NCBI GenBank assembly: GCA_019084245.1
Contig: JAHRFE010000035.1
Span: 1 to 64,000 of the forward strand
Reading direction: 5' to 3'
Length of the DNA stretch: 64,000 bases
Source: Hoeflea sp.
GTDB taxonomy: Bacteria; Pseudomonadota; Alphaproteobacteria; Rhizobiales; Rhizobiaceae
Every line of letters begins with the position of its first letter. Position 1 is the stretch's first letter. The notes under the pieces are model-generated. The model had not been told where the DNA came from. It was given only the letters and a program-made list of their open reading frames with translations, and did not search any database. Shown piece by piece: positions 17,260 to 25,734 of the stretch. The translations under genes and the position numbers were made by a program.

Positions 17260-18342
17260 CTAGGATCTTGATGCAGACGGGCGTTGCCGCCACTGGTCGA
17301 GCACGACCGCGCCGACGATGATGCCGCCCTTGACCATCTCCTGATAATAGGCGTCGAGGCGCAGGAAGGTGAAGCCGGAGATGATCACACCGAAGATCAG
17401 CGCGCCGAGCACGGTTCCGATGATGGACCCGCGTCCGCCCGACAGCGACACACCGCCGATGACGGCCATGGCTATGGCGTCGAGTTCGTACATGATGCCC
17501 ATGCCGGCCTGAGCGGTCAGGTTCTTGGAACTCAGCACCAGTGCGGCGATCGCAGCAAGCGAACCGGCGATGGTGTAGACCAGCACCTTGTGGCGGGCAA
17601 CCTTGATGCCAGACATGCGCGCCGCTTCCTCGTTGGAGCCTATGGCATAGGTGTGCTTGCCGTAGACCGTGTATTTGAGGATGAACTGGAACAGGATCGC
17701 TAGTGCGATGAAGATGACCACCGGCATCCAGCCGCCGAGCCCGTTGCCGATGACGGCGTAGTCCTGCGTGGGAAAGGAGATCGGCTGGCCCTTGGACCAC
17801 CATTTGGCGACTCCGCGTGCAGTGACCATCATGCCGAGCGTCGCGATAAAGGGCGGTATGCGCGTATAAGCAATCAACATACCATTGACGAGACCCGCAA
17901 ATAGCCCGCAGCTAAGTCCGACCATGATGGGAATGATCACCGGCAGGTCCATCAGCGTAGGCCCAAAAATGGCCTTCGGATTGGGATTGCCATTGACTAG
18001 CTCTGTCTGGGCGAAACTCATTGCGATCATTGCTGTAGCGCCGACAATCGAGCCGGACGACAAGTCAATTCCGCCCAAAATGATCACCTGCGTCACGCCA
18101 ATCGCGATTATGCCAACGATCGAGACCTGCAGGATGATGATGTAGAGCCGTGCTTCATTAAAGATGCTGTCGAAGCGCCCGGCGGAGTCAAATAACAGGC
18201 TCTGGCCCAGCAACAGCGCGCCGAGTGCCTCGAAGACCAGAATGATCAGCACAAGTGCCGCGAATATGTTCAGTTCATTGGGCCAGGTTCTTTTGGATGC
18301 GTCGAATTTCAGCCCGCCGATGCCGTGAGACACCTCAGCCAT
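17260..18342 (-). CDS. CUT2 sugar ABC transporter permease (FrcC/RbsC family)
   Basis: This 360-residue inner-membrane protein has about ten hydrophobic segments and the BPD_transp_2 features GGIDLSSGSIVGATAMIAMS and GGVSLSGGRGSIIGTVLGAL. It forms the channel for the binding protein encoded upstream (18439-19383) and the short ATPase downstream. The start ATG 18342 has a GGGAGGAG site upstream. It is intact. The substrate is inferred to be inositol from the neighbouring idhA. Confidence 0.88.
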   Translation of the reverse strand: MAEVSHGIGGLKFDASKRTWPNELNIFAALVLIILVFEALGALLLGQSLLFDSAGRFDSIFNEARLYIIILQVSIVGIIAIGVTQVIILGGIDLSSGSIVGATAMIAMSFAQTELVNGNPNPKAIFGPTLMDLPVIIPIMVGLSCGLFAGLVNGMLIAYTRIPPFIATLGMMVTARGVAKWWSKGQPISFPTQDYAVIGNGLGGWMPVVIFIALAILFQFILKYTVYGKHTYAIGSNEEAARMSGIKVARHKVLVYTIAGSLAAIAALVLSSKNLTAQAGMGIMYELDAIAMAVIGGVSLSGGRGSIIGTVLGALIFGVIISGFTFLRLDAYYQEMVKGGIIVGAVVLDQWRQRPSASRS

Positions 18343-18394
18343 GTTAGCTCCTCCCGATTACAGCGCCGGTGATTCCGCTTTTTCAGCATTGTAT

Positions 18395-18420
18395 GGGGGC
18401 GGCGCTGAACACCGCCCACC
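18395..18420. repeat. Inverted repeat between binding-protein and permease genes
   Basis: GGGCGG (18397-18402) and CCGCCC (18412-18417) can pair with a 9-base loop, with partial pairing outside. It lies between the binding-protein stop and the permease start on the minus strand. Such hairpins often stabilise the 5' binding-protein message. It is short, and there is no U tract in the direction of transcription. Confidence 0.4.
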
Positions 18421-18438
18421 ATATCACACGGTCGAAGG

Positions 18439-19383
18439 TCAGTTCTTCGACAGGAAGTTATCGATGTTCTGCGGTGTCACCAGCTGGAAGGGAATGTAGA
18501 CCTTCTGGTCGACGTCTTCTCCCTTGGCGAGTTTCAGCGCCGCATCGAGCGCACCGGAGCCCTGGCCGTGTGCATCCTGGAACACGGTGACATCGAGGTC
18601 GCCGGCCTGCATGGCGACGAGCGCGTCCTGGGTGGCGTCGATGCCGCCGACAATGACATCGGCCATACTGATGCCATTGGCCTTCAAGGCCTGAATGGCG
18701 CCGATCGCCATCTCATCATTGTTCGAGATCACCGCATCGAACTGCGTACCGGTTGACAACCAGTTGGTCATCAGGTCCTGCGCCTCGTCACGCGACCAGT
18801 TGGCGGTCTGTTCGTCGACGATGTTCAGCGTTACGCCGCAATTGCCCGAGGCCATCACGTCGTGAATGTCCTTGGTCCGCTGAACGGCGGCCTGGTTCGA
18901 GAGTTCGCCCATCATCACATAGATGTCGGCTTCTGTCTTGCCGGCTTCCTTCAGGAGGCGGCAGACTTCAAGGGTCTGCAATGTGCCGGATTCCACCTCA
19001 TTGGAAGCGACGAATGCCTGGTTGTTGGGTAGTGTGTCGACGTTGATCGGCTCCCGGTTCACATAGACCAGCGGTACGCCCGCGGCTTCGGCAGCGGCTG
19101 ACATCGCCTGCGTCGCCGAAGTGTCCACCGGGTTGACGACGATGGCGTCGACGCCCGACGCGATGAAGTTGTTGATCTGGTCGAGCTGTTTGGCGACGTC
19201 GTTCTGGGCGTCTTCGATCTGGACGTCCACACCGTCCATGCCATCGGCCAGATCCTGGATACCGTTGCGCAAAACGGTCAGGAAGTTGTCGTCGAACAGC
19301 GCCATGGTGACGCCGATGTTCTCGGCATGCGCTGCAGTGCTCATCAAGACGGCAACTGCTGCGCCTAGAATTGTTTTCTTCAT
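18439..19383 (-). CDS. CUT2 periplasmic sugar-binding protein (inositol/rhizopine type)
   Basis: This 314-residue protein has a clear signal peptide (MKKTILGAAVAVLMSTAAHA) and a periplasmic-binding-protein type I fold (IGVTMALFDDNF, VDAIVVNPVDTSATQ, VISNNDEMAIGAIQAL, VGGIDATQDAL). Family members such as IbpA and MocB bind inositol or rhizopine. It is the first gene of the transporter-idhA operon. The 229 bp upstream hold a TGAAA-N6-TTCCA palindrome shared with the iol promoters, which supports an inositol role. Confidence 0.88.
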   Translation of the reverse strand: MKKTILGAAVAVLMSTAAHAENIGVTMALFDDNFLTVLRNGIQDLADGMDGVDVQIEDAQNDVAKQLDQINNFIASGVDAIVVNPVDTSATQAMSAAAEAAGVPLVYVNREPINVDTLPNNQAFVASNEVESGTLQTLEVCRLLKEAGKTEADIYVMMGELSNQAAVQRTKDIHDVMASGNCGVTLNIVDEQTANWSRDEAQDLMTNWLSTGTQFDAVISNNDEMAIGAIQALKANGISMADVIVGGIDATQDALVAMQAGDLDVTVFQDAHGQGSGALDAALKLAKGEDVDQKVYIPFQLVTPQNIDNFLSKN

Positions 19384-19540
19384 TTCACGCTCCTCCGCGA
19401 TTTCGGGTGTCCGGTGTCACCCTTCCTCCTGAACCGGATGCCCCGTCTTCGGGACACTGAACTCGGCTGCCTTTGCTGCCGGTATTGGGGGGGTCTGATG
19501 ATTTCCGCAATGGAATGTATCTGGCATTATCCTCCAATAA

Positions 19541-19556
19541 TGAAATATATATTCCA
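19541..19556. promoter_or_regulatory. Candidate RpiR operator upstream of the transporter operon
   Basis: TGAAATATATATTCCA is the third TGAAA-N6-TTCCA copy. A TGGAAT half-site lies 30 bp away at 19511. The site is 158 bp upstream of the binding-protein start, in the only sizeable intergenic region of this operon. Confidence 0.5.
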
Positions 19557-19612
19557 TTTATTTTCGAACCGTCAAGTATGATTCTGCGCCGGGAGCGCGA
19601 GTCGTCTCCTTT

Positions 19613-20443
19613 TCACAGGCGGGACCGGATAAACGACATGCTTTCCTGCAACGCCCAGGCAATGTCGTCGTGCGTATGGACCGCCCGCGAAAATGGCTCG
19701 TAAGAGAAGGCGCCTGTGTAGCCCGCTGCACTAAGCGCCCGGATCTGCTCTATATTTCTCAAGCGGTCGTTCTCGTCGACCAAAATGCGGTGGCCATCCT
19801 GCATGGCTTCGGGCGCCAGCGACGGATCAACAACGCCCGAGATGTGGACGATGCCGGTATGGTTGGGGAAGATCGGGCCGCTGCCGGCAAGGTGATGATG
19901 GAACGTGTCGTGGACCAGCCTGTAGCGCGTCGCTCCGCCCACCGCCTCGATCGCTTCCACTGCTTCCGATTTCAAGCGCAAAGACGAGGTGGTGAAGCCA
20001 AGCGGTTCGATCAGGGCAATCATGTCCGCTTCCTCCAGCATCGGCAGGATTTCCCGGAGCGCGCCGCGAAGTTTGCCCAGTCGGTCTTCGTCATTCATCC
20101 GCGCGCCGTCATTGCTGGGTATGAGGCTGATCGATTCCGCACCGCTCTCTTTCGCCTGAGCGATGAGGAGATCGACCTTCACGCGCATCGCGTCGGACCA
20201 GACATTGAAGCCATAGGCTTCCGACAGGCCTAACAGCCTGAGCCCCTTGTCGCGGGCATAGGCGCCGATTGTCGCTGGCGCCTCGCCGTCAAAGAATGGC
20301 CGCTCCGTCAGTTTCTTGTCGGCGAGGTCGTTGCGCAACTCGATGCCGATACATCCGAGCGAGGCGGCGAGGTCGATGAAGCTGCGGCAATCGAGGCGCG
20401 GCGCACTCATGTGATTGAGCGCGAAATTCAGGTTGGTGGCCAT
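19613..20443 (-). CDS. TIM-barrel sugar isomerase/epimerase (IolI/IolO-like)
   Basis: This 276-residue xylose-isomerase-like TIM barrel has the metal-binding acidic and His residues typical of the family in IALIEPLG, LVHDTFHHH, ISGVV and FSYEPFSR. Relatives interconvert inososes or keto-sugars. ATG 20443 with GGGGAG upstream gives the common start (MATNLNFALNHMSAPRLDC). It stands between the LacI gene and the transporter operon, all on the minus strand. The inositol/moc surroundings suggest an inosose or inosamine derivative as substrate. That is an inference. Confidence 0.82.
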   Translation of the reverse strand: MATNLNFALNHMSAPRLDCRSFIDLAASLGCIGIELRNDLADKKLTERPFFDGEAPATIGAYARDKGLRLLGLSEAYGFNVWSDAMRVKVDLLIAQAKESGAESISLIPSNDGARMNDEDRLGKLRGALREILPMLEEADMIALIEPLGFTTSSLRLKSEAVEAIEAVGGATRYRLVHDTFHHHLAGSGPIFPNHTGIVHISGVVDPSLAPEAMQDGHRILVDENDRLRNIEQIRALSAAGYTGAFSYEPFSRAVHTHDDIAWALQESMSFIRSRL

Positions 20444-20595
20444 GTGGAATTCTCCCCGTCGCACCGGCCGCATGGCCGGCTCTGTCAACATCAAGAATGG
20501 TCAGCGCTGGGTTCCGCGGTCAATGCCGATGTGCAAGAATATCCCTCATTGCTGATAGGAAAACGATCCAGCGCGCGGGATTTCCATCTTTCTCC

Positions 20596-21630
20596 TCATA
20601 CGCTTTCCGGGACGAAGATATCGAAGGGCAGGAAGATCTGGCCTGGCGTTTCGGAGGGTCCATCGTGTACGGCGTGGATCATCAAATCGATCAGCGAGGT
20701 GCACAGCTTTTCGAGCGGGGTGCCGATCACGGCAGTGACGATTCGGTCCTGCAGGGCGGCACGGGAATCGTCGGTCAGTTCGTTGACGACAACGGTGGGC
20801 ACGGGGTCGGGGTCGGCCTCGCGCAGCGCCTTGATCGCGCCCTCCATGCCGCCGCCGGCGACATAGAGTCCGGTGATGTCGGGATGCCGGTCGAGCAGGC
20901 TCAGCGTCGCCTCATAGGTAACCTGCCGCGTTTCCAGATTGACGAGCGTGTCGAGGTGCACAAACCCCGGAGCATGTTCACGGAAATACGAGCGGAAACC
21001 GGTCTCGCGCAATTCATGACCATGCCATCGGTGGCTGCCGACGAAGAGAGCGACCTTGCCCGGCCGCGGGGCGGTGCGCGCGATGAACCAGGCTGCGGTG
21101 CGTCCGACGCGCATGTTGTGCGTGCCGACATAGCTTTCGCGCACGCCCTGGGCGCAGTCGGACAGCACCGAAAACACCGGAATCCCGGATTTCTTCAGGT
21201 CGAGAACAGCTTCGGTCACGAGGTGATGATCGATACTGACGAGGGCCACGGCGTCACAGTGGCGCTTCAGACGGGCAAGTCCTGTCGCCACATCCTCCGC
21301 CGACTGGTTACGCAGGAATTCGATACGCGCATGGCCGCGGATCTTTGGTGTTTTTTCGACAACTGCGGTCAGTTCGCGGGCCAGAGCCTGGTAGAAGGCC
21401 TGATGCTGCTTTTGCAGAAGAAAGCCGAACGTCATCTCCGGCAGGCTGGCGATCATGCGTTGGCGGATCAGGGAGGCGGCGTGATAGCCGATCTCGCTGG
21501 CAGCCTCGTAGACGCGGCGCGCTGTCTCCTCGCGGACGCGGTGGCGGCCGTTCAGCACCCGGTCAACAGTGGCGACGCTGACACCCGCCTTTGCCGCCAC
21601 GTCAGTGATGGTCGGTCTCGATCCCATCAT
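20596..21630 (-). CDS. LacI-family transcriptional regulator
   Basis: This 344-residue LacI-type repressor has an N-terminal HTH (TITDVAAKAGVSVATVDRVL, NGRHRVREETARRV) with the hinge, followed by a periplasmic-binding-like sensor domain. It is divergent from mocDEF with 131 bp between the starts, so it probably controls the oxygenase genes and perhaps the TIM-barrel gene downstream on its own strand. The ligand is unknown. A sugar-alcohol or a modified inositol would fit the context. The start may be ATG 21630 or 21627. GAGGAAAT is just upstream. Confidence 0.88.
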   Translation of the reverse strand: MMGSRPTITDVAAKAGVSVATVDRVLNGRHRVREETARRVYEAASEIGYHAASLIRQRMIASLPEMTFGFLLQKQHQAFYQALARELTAVVEKTPKIRGHARIEFLRNQSAEDVATGLARLKRHCDAVALVSIDHHLVTEAVLDLKKSGIPVFSVLSDCAQGVRESYVGTHNMRVGRTAAWFIARTAPRPGKVALFVGSHRWHGHELRETGFRSYFREHAPGFVHLDTLVNLETRQVTYEATLSLLDRHPDITGLYVAGGGMEGAIKALREADPDPVPTVVVNELTDDSRAALQDRIVTAVIGTPLEKLCTSLIDLMIHAVHDGPSETPGQIFLPFDIFVPESV

Positions 21631-21649
21631 TTCCTCCTGTGAGGCAAAG

Positions 21650-21716
21650 CTATCATTGGATTCGCAAGAAATTGCAAGCTGATGATAGAAAACCTTTCAT
21701 TGACATTGATCGCAAT
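21650..21716. promoter_or_regulatory. Divergent promoter region with candidate LacI operators
   Basis: The region has an inverted repeat CTATCAT (21650-21656) and ATGATAG (21682-21688), and a second near-palindrome ATTGATCGCAAT (21705-21716). LacI-family sites are usually short palindromes with a central CG or similar. A TTGACA box at 21700-21705 fits a -35 element for mocD, but I see no good -10 at the usual spacing. Confidence 0.4.
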
Positions 21717-21761
21717 CGTTTCCTGCCCGTATCTAGGGGAACTGCAGGAGGAGGACACGCC

Positions 21762-22850
21762 ATGTCCCAGGGAAAACGTGACTACAGCCTGACCGGTCGT
21801 GACGCCCAGATGGCGGTCGAGACCGGCCTCGCTTCGGCCGAGTGGTACCACACCGACGTACCGCGAAAGGCCATGAAGGAATTGATGAAGCGCAAGGACG
21901 GCCCGGCGATCCGGGACACCGTCATCTGGCTCGGCTCCATGATCGTGCTGGCGGGCGTTGGGGTGGCATTGTGGCCGAGCTGGTGGTCGGCGCCGTTCTT
22001 CCTTGCCTATGGCGTACTCTACGGGTCGGCGACGGATTCCCGCTGGCATGAATGCGGCCACGGCACTGCATTCAAGACGCGCTGGATGAATGATGTGGTC
22101 TACCAGATCGCGTCCTTCATGATCATGCGCAATCCTGTTACCTGGCGCTGGAGCCATACGCGCCACCATACCGACACGATCATTGTCGGGCGCGATCCGG
22201 AAATCGTCTTCATGCGTCCGCCGGACCTCGCGCCCATCTTTCTCAATTTTTTCGGCGTCATCGATGCCTTCAACGCCATGAGCGCGATGGTGAGGAATGC
22301 ACTGGGCATCATCAGCGCGGAGGAAAAAACCTTCGTTCCCGACAGCGAGCAGCCGAAAGTGATGTTCATCGCCCGCGTCTGGTTGGCGATCTATGCCACG
22401 GTGATCGCGCTTGCCATCTCCACGGGGTCGATCCTGCCGCTGATGCTGGTCGGGCTGCCGCGTCTCTATGGCGCCTGGCATCATGTCATGACTGGTCTGC
22501 TGCAGCACGGCGGGCTGGCCGAGAACGTCATCGACCACCGGCTGAACAGCCGTACGGTCTATATGAACCCGATCAGCCGCTTCATCTACTGGAACATGAA
22601 CTACCACGTCGAGCATCACATGTTCCCGATGATCCCATATCATGCGCTTCCGAAGCTGCATGCGCTGATCAAGGACGACCTGCCGGCTCCGAACACATCC
22701 ATACTCGACGGCTATCGCGAGATGTGGCCTGCTGTGCTGCGCCAGCTGAGATATGAGGACTACTTCGTCAGGCGCGAATTGCCGCCGACGGCAAAGCCCT
22801 ACAAGGCCGAGTATCACCAGCTCGCGCCATCCATGCTCGCGGCGGAATAA
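21762..22850 (+). CDS. mocD: MocD-like non-haem di-iron oxygenase (fatty-acid desaturase fold)
   Basis: This 362-residue membrane-associated protein has the desaturase His boxes HECGH (96-100), HTRHH (132-136) and HVEHH (282-286), which hold a di-iron centre. It is followed by a Rieske ferredoxin and a ferredoxin reductase. This gene trio matches MocD-MocE-MocF of rhizobial rhizopine catabolism, needed for O-demethylation of 3-O-methyl-scyllo-inosamine. ATG 21762 has a GGAGGAGGA site. Desaturase-fold hydroxylases can also act on alkanes or sterols, but the inositol neighbourhood makes a methylated cyclitol the most likely substrate. Confidence 0.8.
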   Translation: MSQGKRDYSLTGRDAQMAVETGLASAEWYHTDVPRKAMKELMKRKDGPAIRDTVIWLGSMIVLAGVGVALWPSWWSAPFFLAYGVLYGSATDSRWHECGHGTAFKTRWMNDVVYQIASFMIMRNPVTWRWSHTRHHTDTIIVGRDPEIVFMRPPDLAPIFLNFFGVIDAFNAMSAMVRNALGIISAEEKTFVPDSEQPKVMFIARVWLAIYATVIALAISTGSILPLMLVGLPRLYGAWHHVMTGLLQHGGLAENVIDHRLNSRTVYMNPISRFIYWNMNYHVEHHMFPMIPYHALPKLHALIKDDLPAPNTSILDGYREMWPAVLRQLRYEDYFVRRELPPTAKPYKAEYHQLAPSMLAAE

Positions 22851-22875
22851 CACCAACAATACAAGGGAGAGACCG

Positions 22876-23190
22876 ATGACCCAGTGGATCGAGGCATGCG
22901 GCGCCGGTGATATCGAAGAGGAAGACCTGATCCGCTTCGATCATGACGGCAAGACATATGCGATCTACCGCAGTCCGAGCGACGAGTTTTTCGCCACCGA
23001 CGGATTGTGCACGCATGAGAAGGTGCATCTTGAGGGCGGTCTGGTCATGGATTATGTGATCGAGTGTCCCAAGCATAATGGTCGCTTCGATTACCGAACC
23101 GGCGAAGCCCTCGCCGCACCGGTTTGCGTCAACCTAACCACCTATCCGGTGAAGGTGGAAGGCGGCAGCGTCTTCATCGGGATCGACTGA
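22876..23190 (+). CDS. mocE: MocE-like Rieske [2Fe-2S] ferredoxin
   Basis: This 104-residue soluble protein has the Rieske cluster motif Cys45-x-His47 and Cys64-x2-His67 (CTHEKVHLEGG and CPKHNGRFD). It should pass electrons from the reductase encoded 1 bp downstream to the MocD-type oxygenase upstream. ATG 22876 has an AGGGAGA site. The length is normal for ferredoxin-type Rieske proteins. Confidence 0.88.
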   Translation: MTQWIEACGAGDIEEEDLIRFDHDGKTYAIYRSPSDEFFATDGLCTHEKVHLEGGLVMDYVIECPKHNGRFDYRTGEALAAPVCVNLTTYPVKVEGGSVFIGID

Positions 23191-23191
23191 A

Positions 23192-24376
23192 ATGGCGGGC
23201 ATGGTCATCATCGGGGCAGGCGAGTGCGGCGTGCGCGCCGCCTTCGCCCTTCGGGAAGCAGGCTATGAGGGGAAATTGACGCTGATCGGCAACGAACCGC
23301 ATCTGCCTTACGAGCGGCCACCGCTGTCGAAGAGCTTTCCTGTCGAGATGAAACCGATCGCGGCGGAGCAGGCATTCGCGGAGATCGGCATCAAACTGCT
23401 GCGCGGCGTGACAGTTGCGCAGATTGATCCGGAAGCGCGGAACGTTCTGCTTGGTGACGACCGGACGCTTGCCTACGACAAACTGCTGATCGCGACCGGC
23501 GCGCGGGCCCGTCTGTTTCCGGGTATGGAAAAAGCCCTGACATTGCGAACGGTGGACGATGCCAAGGCGCTTCTGGGGGCAATCACGGGGCAAACGCATC
23601 TGGCGATTGTCGGCGGCGGCTTCATCGGCCTGGAACTGGCGGCAACGGCGAGGGGGCTGGGTGCGAAGGTTACAGTGGTCGAAGCGGCGGACCGGCTTAT
23701 GGCACGCGCCGTGCCAGTGGAGATTGCTGCTGTCGCCGCCGAGCGCCACCGCGCCGAAGGTGTTGACCTCATCCTTGGCGAGCAGGTGGTGAAGGCCAAC
23801 GAAAACTCCGTCGAACTGGCCGATGGCCGGGTTATCAGATGTGATCTTGTTGTCGCTGGTGTCGGCGCGGTGCCGAACACAGGCCTGGCGGAGGCGGCGG
23901 GTGCCGGGATTGCTAATGGCATCATCGTCGATCACGCCTTTCGCACGGTGGTGCCGAATGTGTTTGCAGCTGGCGATTGCTGTGCATTTCCCTATCGGGG
24001 CAGGAACGTGCGGCTGGAAAGCTGGCGCGCCGCGCAGGATCACGCCAATCATGTGGCCCGCGCCATGCTGGGCGACGAAACTGCTTATGCCAAATCGCCA
24101 TGGTTCTGGTCAGATCAATACGAACTGACCTTGCAGGTCGTCGGCCTTCTGGAGACAGACAAGCCCTTCCATCGGCGCGAACTTGGTGATGGCGGATTCA
24201 TCCTGTTCCAGACGGACGAAAATGGCCGTCTTGCCGCGGCCGCAGGCATCGGCACAGGCAATGCAGTGGCCAAGGATATACGTCTCGCCGAAATGATGAT
24301 CGAGCGTGGCAGCGCGCCCGATCCGGCGAAGCTCGCCGATGCATCCGTCAATCTGAAGGCTCTGCTCAAGGGCTGA
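23192..24376 (+). CDS. mocF: MocF-like FAD-dependent ferredoxin reductase
   Basis: This 394-residue flavoprotein has an N-terminal FAD dinucleotide motif (VIIGAGECGVRAA), an internal NAD(P)H motif (IVGGGFIGLELAATA) and the second FAD motif GDCCAFPYRG. The C-terminal reductase domain is complete. It transfers electrons from NAD(P)H to the Rieske protein just upstream. The one-base gap from mocE indicates tight co-expression. The order oxygenase-ferredoxin-reductase is that of mocDEF. Confidence 0.88.
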   Translation: MAGMVIIGAGECGVRAAFALREAGYEGKLTLIGNEPHLPYERPPLSKSFPVEMKPIAAEQAFAEIGIKLLRGVTVAQIDPEARNVLLGDDRTLAYDKLLIATGARARLFPGMEKALTLRTVDDAKALLGAITGQTHLAIVGGGFIGLELAATARGLGAKVTVVEAADRLMARAVPVEIAAVAAERHRAEGVDLILGEQVVKANENSVELADGRVIRCDLVVAGVGAVPNTGLAEAAGAGIANGIIVDHAFRTVVPNVFAAGDCCAFPYRGRNVRLESWRAAQDHANHVARAMLGDETAYAKSPWFWSDQYELTLQVVGLLETDKPFHRRELGDGGFILFQTDENGRLAAAAGIGTGNAVAKDIRLAEMMIERGSAPDPAKLADASVNLKALLKG

Positions 24377-24403
24377 ACCGCTCCAGGAAGGGGAGGGGAG
24401 ACA

Positions 24404-24667
24404 TGAACCGCAATCGCAGGACCGTCGCCGACATGCAGGCGATGAAGGGCAAGCGGCAATTGTGCAAGCTCAATGTCAGAACACCGGACGAGGCGAGCGG
24501 GGCCGCCGAGGCAGGCATGGGCGGGGTCTGGCGGTGACGCGCGATATCTCTTCGGCGAAGACGCGCTTGGATATATGCGTGGCCATCGTCCGCCCCACGC
24601 CCGGGTCTATGGCGATTTCCGCGCCGAATACGACCGGCTGCAGCGTGAGCGTGTCGCCGGACATTGA
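24404..24667 (+). pseudogene. Decayed PanB-like (ketopantoate hydroxymethyltransferase family) gene
   Basis: ATG 24404, with GGAGGGGAG upstream, begins MNRNRRTVADMQAMKGKRQ, the N-terminus of a PanB-like enzyme. The frame then stops at about 24537. A second frame over 24520-24667 reads SGGDARYLFGEDALGYMRGH and HARVYGDFRAEYDRLQRER, matching the C-terminal region of the same family, before an early stop. About 150 middle residues are gone, the frame is shifted and the end is cut. It lies 27 bp after mocF, so an intact relative was probably the fourth gene of this operon. Confidence 0.6.
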
Positions 24668-25182
24668 CAAAGAGCTGGCGCGTGGCGGACCCTGAAGAGT
24701 TACAAGTCTCTGTGCAAACAGGCCCGCGCAATCAAATAAAGTGCTGCTTTAAAAACACTATCTGCTGTTCAGGGACAGATTGGGGTGCAGGTCCCACCAT
24801 GTTCGACCTCGGCTGGCTGGCCTGTATCATTGGTATCTTCGCCGGGTTTATCAGAAAGGCTCGGGAAGCGCAGCTTCCGGATCCGCCAAAACAACCGTCA
24901 TCAGCGATTCCGGCCATTGATCGAATTGGTCGGTTTACGTTGCACGGATGGCCTTTGTGACCTTGGTTTTCGCTTCAAGAAGGGCAGCCTGCACGCGTTG
25001 CCGTTGTCCCGGGGCGGACGGATCATTGGGGAATAGCCCCGCCGAAATCCGAGGAGTGCAAAGCGGCGCAGCTGGCAATTCCGTTCAGTCAGATACACAT
25101 CCATTGTCTGCTTCTAACTGTTCTCATCAGGCACTTCCTGCCGATGCGATCTGAGGCCCAGCATCCTGAACTGGAATACCGG
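24668..25182. other. Gene-poor stretch between moc and oxidase clusters
   Basis: No recognisable gene was found in about 515 bp. A 53-codon frame (24799-24960) has one hydrophobic segment followed by a Pro-rich tail, but it lacks a clear ribosome site and family. The region follows a decayed gene and its open frames have no consistent codon bias, so it may be degraded DNA. Confidence 0.45.
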
Positions 25183-25734
25183 TCACACCAGTTGTTGGCG
25201 GGCAAGTCTGCGGAACCAGCGGATGGAGAGGACGATGCCGGCAGCAACATAGGTCAGCGGACAAAGTGCAAGCATCAGGAGGCCGGCCCGCTGTTGATGC
25301 GCGACAGCGGCATCCAGGGACGCGATGGAGCCATGAGCAGGGTAGAGGGACGAATTGCTGAAAACGAGCAAGGCTCCCAACAGGCAGAAAAGCTTTCCTG
25401 TCAGAAGCAAGGCAACGAGCGCCCGCCATGAGCCGCGTTCGCTTGTCGTCACGACAGCACCCCAAAACCACAAGGCTGAGAGGAACAGCGATATATGCAT
25501 GGCGATGCCGGCAACGGGGTACTGCATGGCGGCTTCCAGTGCTGCAGGACTATGCCACCCCCAGAGCAGCCCGATCTGCAACGCCGTTGCAAGGAAGATG
25601 GACGTCTCAAGCGAGGCGGGAAGGCGCGTGCGCAGACTGTAGGCGATCGCAGGTGCGAGCGCATTCATCAACGCGATATGCCAGAGCATCATGGCGTCAA
25701 TGGTCCCCATCATCGCGTGCGCTTGCATCTCCAT
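25183..25734 (-). CDS. CtaG/caa3-type cytochrome oxidase assembly membrane protein
   Basis: This 183-residue protein has about five hydrophobic segments and resembles caa3-type CtaG proteins involved in cytochrome c oxidase assembly (MMLWHIALMNALAPAIAYSL, GLLWGWHSPAALEAAM). The family often has 200-300 residues, so this is a short member. ATG 25734 has GGAG 7 bp upstream. It is divergent from the oxidase genes that start at 26067 and belongs to the same functional cluster. Confidence 0.65.
   Translation of the reverse strand: MEMQAHAMMGTIDAMMLWHIALMNALAPAIAYSLRTRLPASLETSIFLATALQIGLLWGWHSPAALEAAMQYPVAGIAMHISLFLSALWFWGAVVTTSERGSWRALVALLLTGKLFCLLGALLVFSNSSLYPAHGSIASLDAAVAHQQRAGLLMLALCPLTYVAAGIVLSIRWFRRLARQQLV

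Noticed and set aside
21627-22859. 410-codon minus-strand frame
   Set aside because: It lies opposite the mocD gene, and the His/Arg/Asp-rich composition is that of an antisense shadow.
24799-24960. 53-codon frame with one hydrophobic segment
   Set aside because: It lacks a convincing ribosome site and any known family, and lies in apparently degraded DNA. It is mentioned only in the gap entry.
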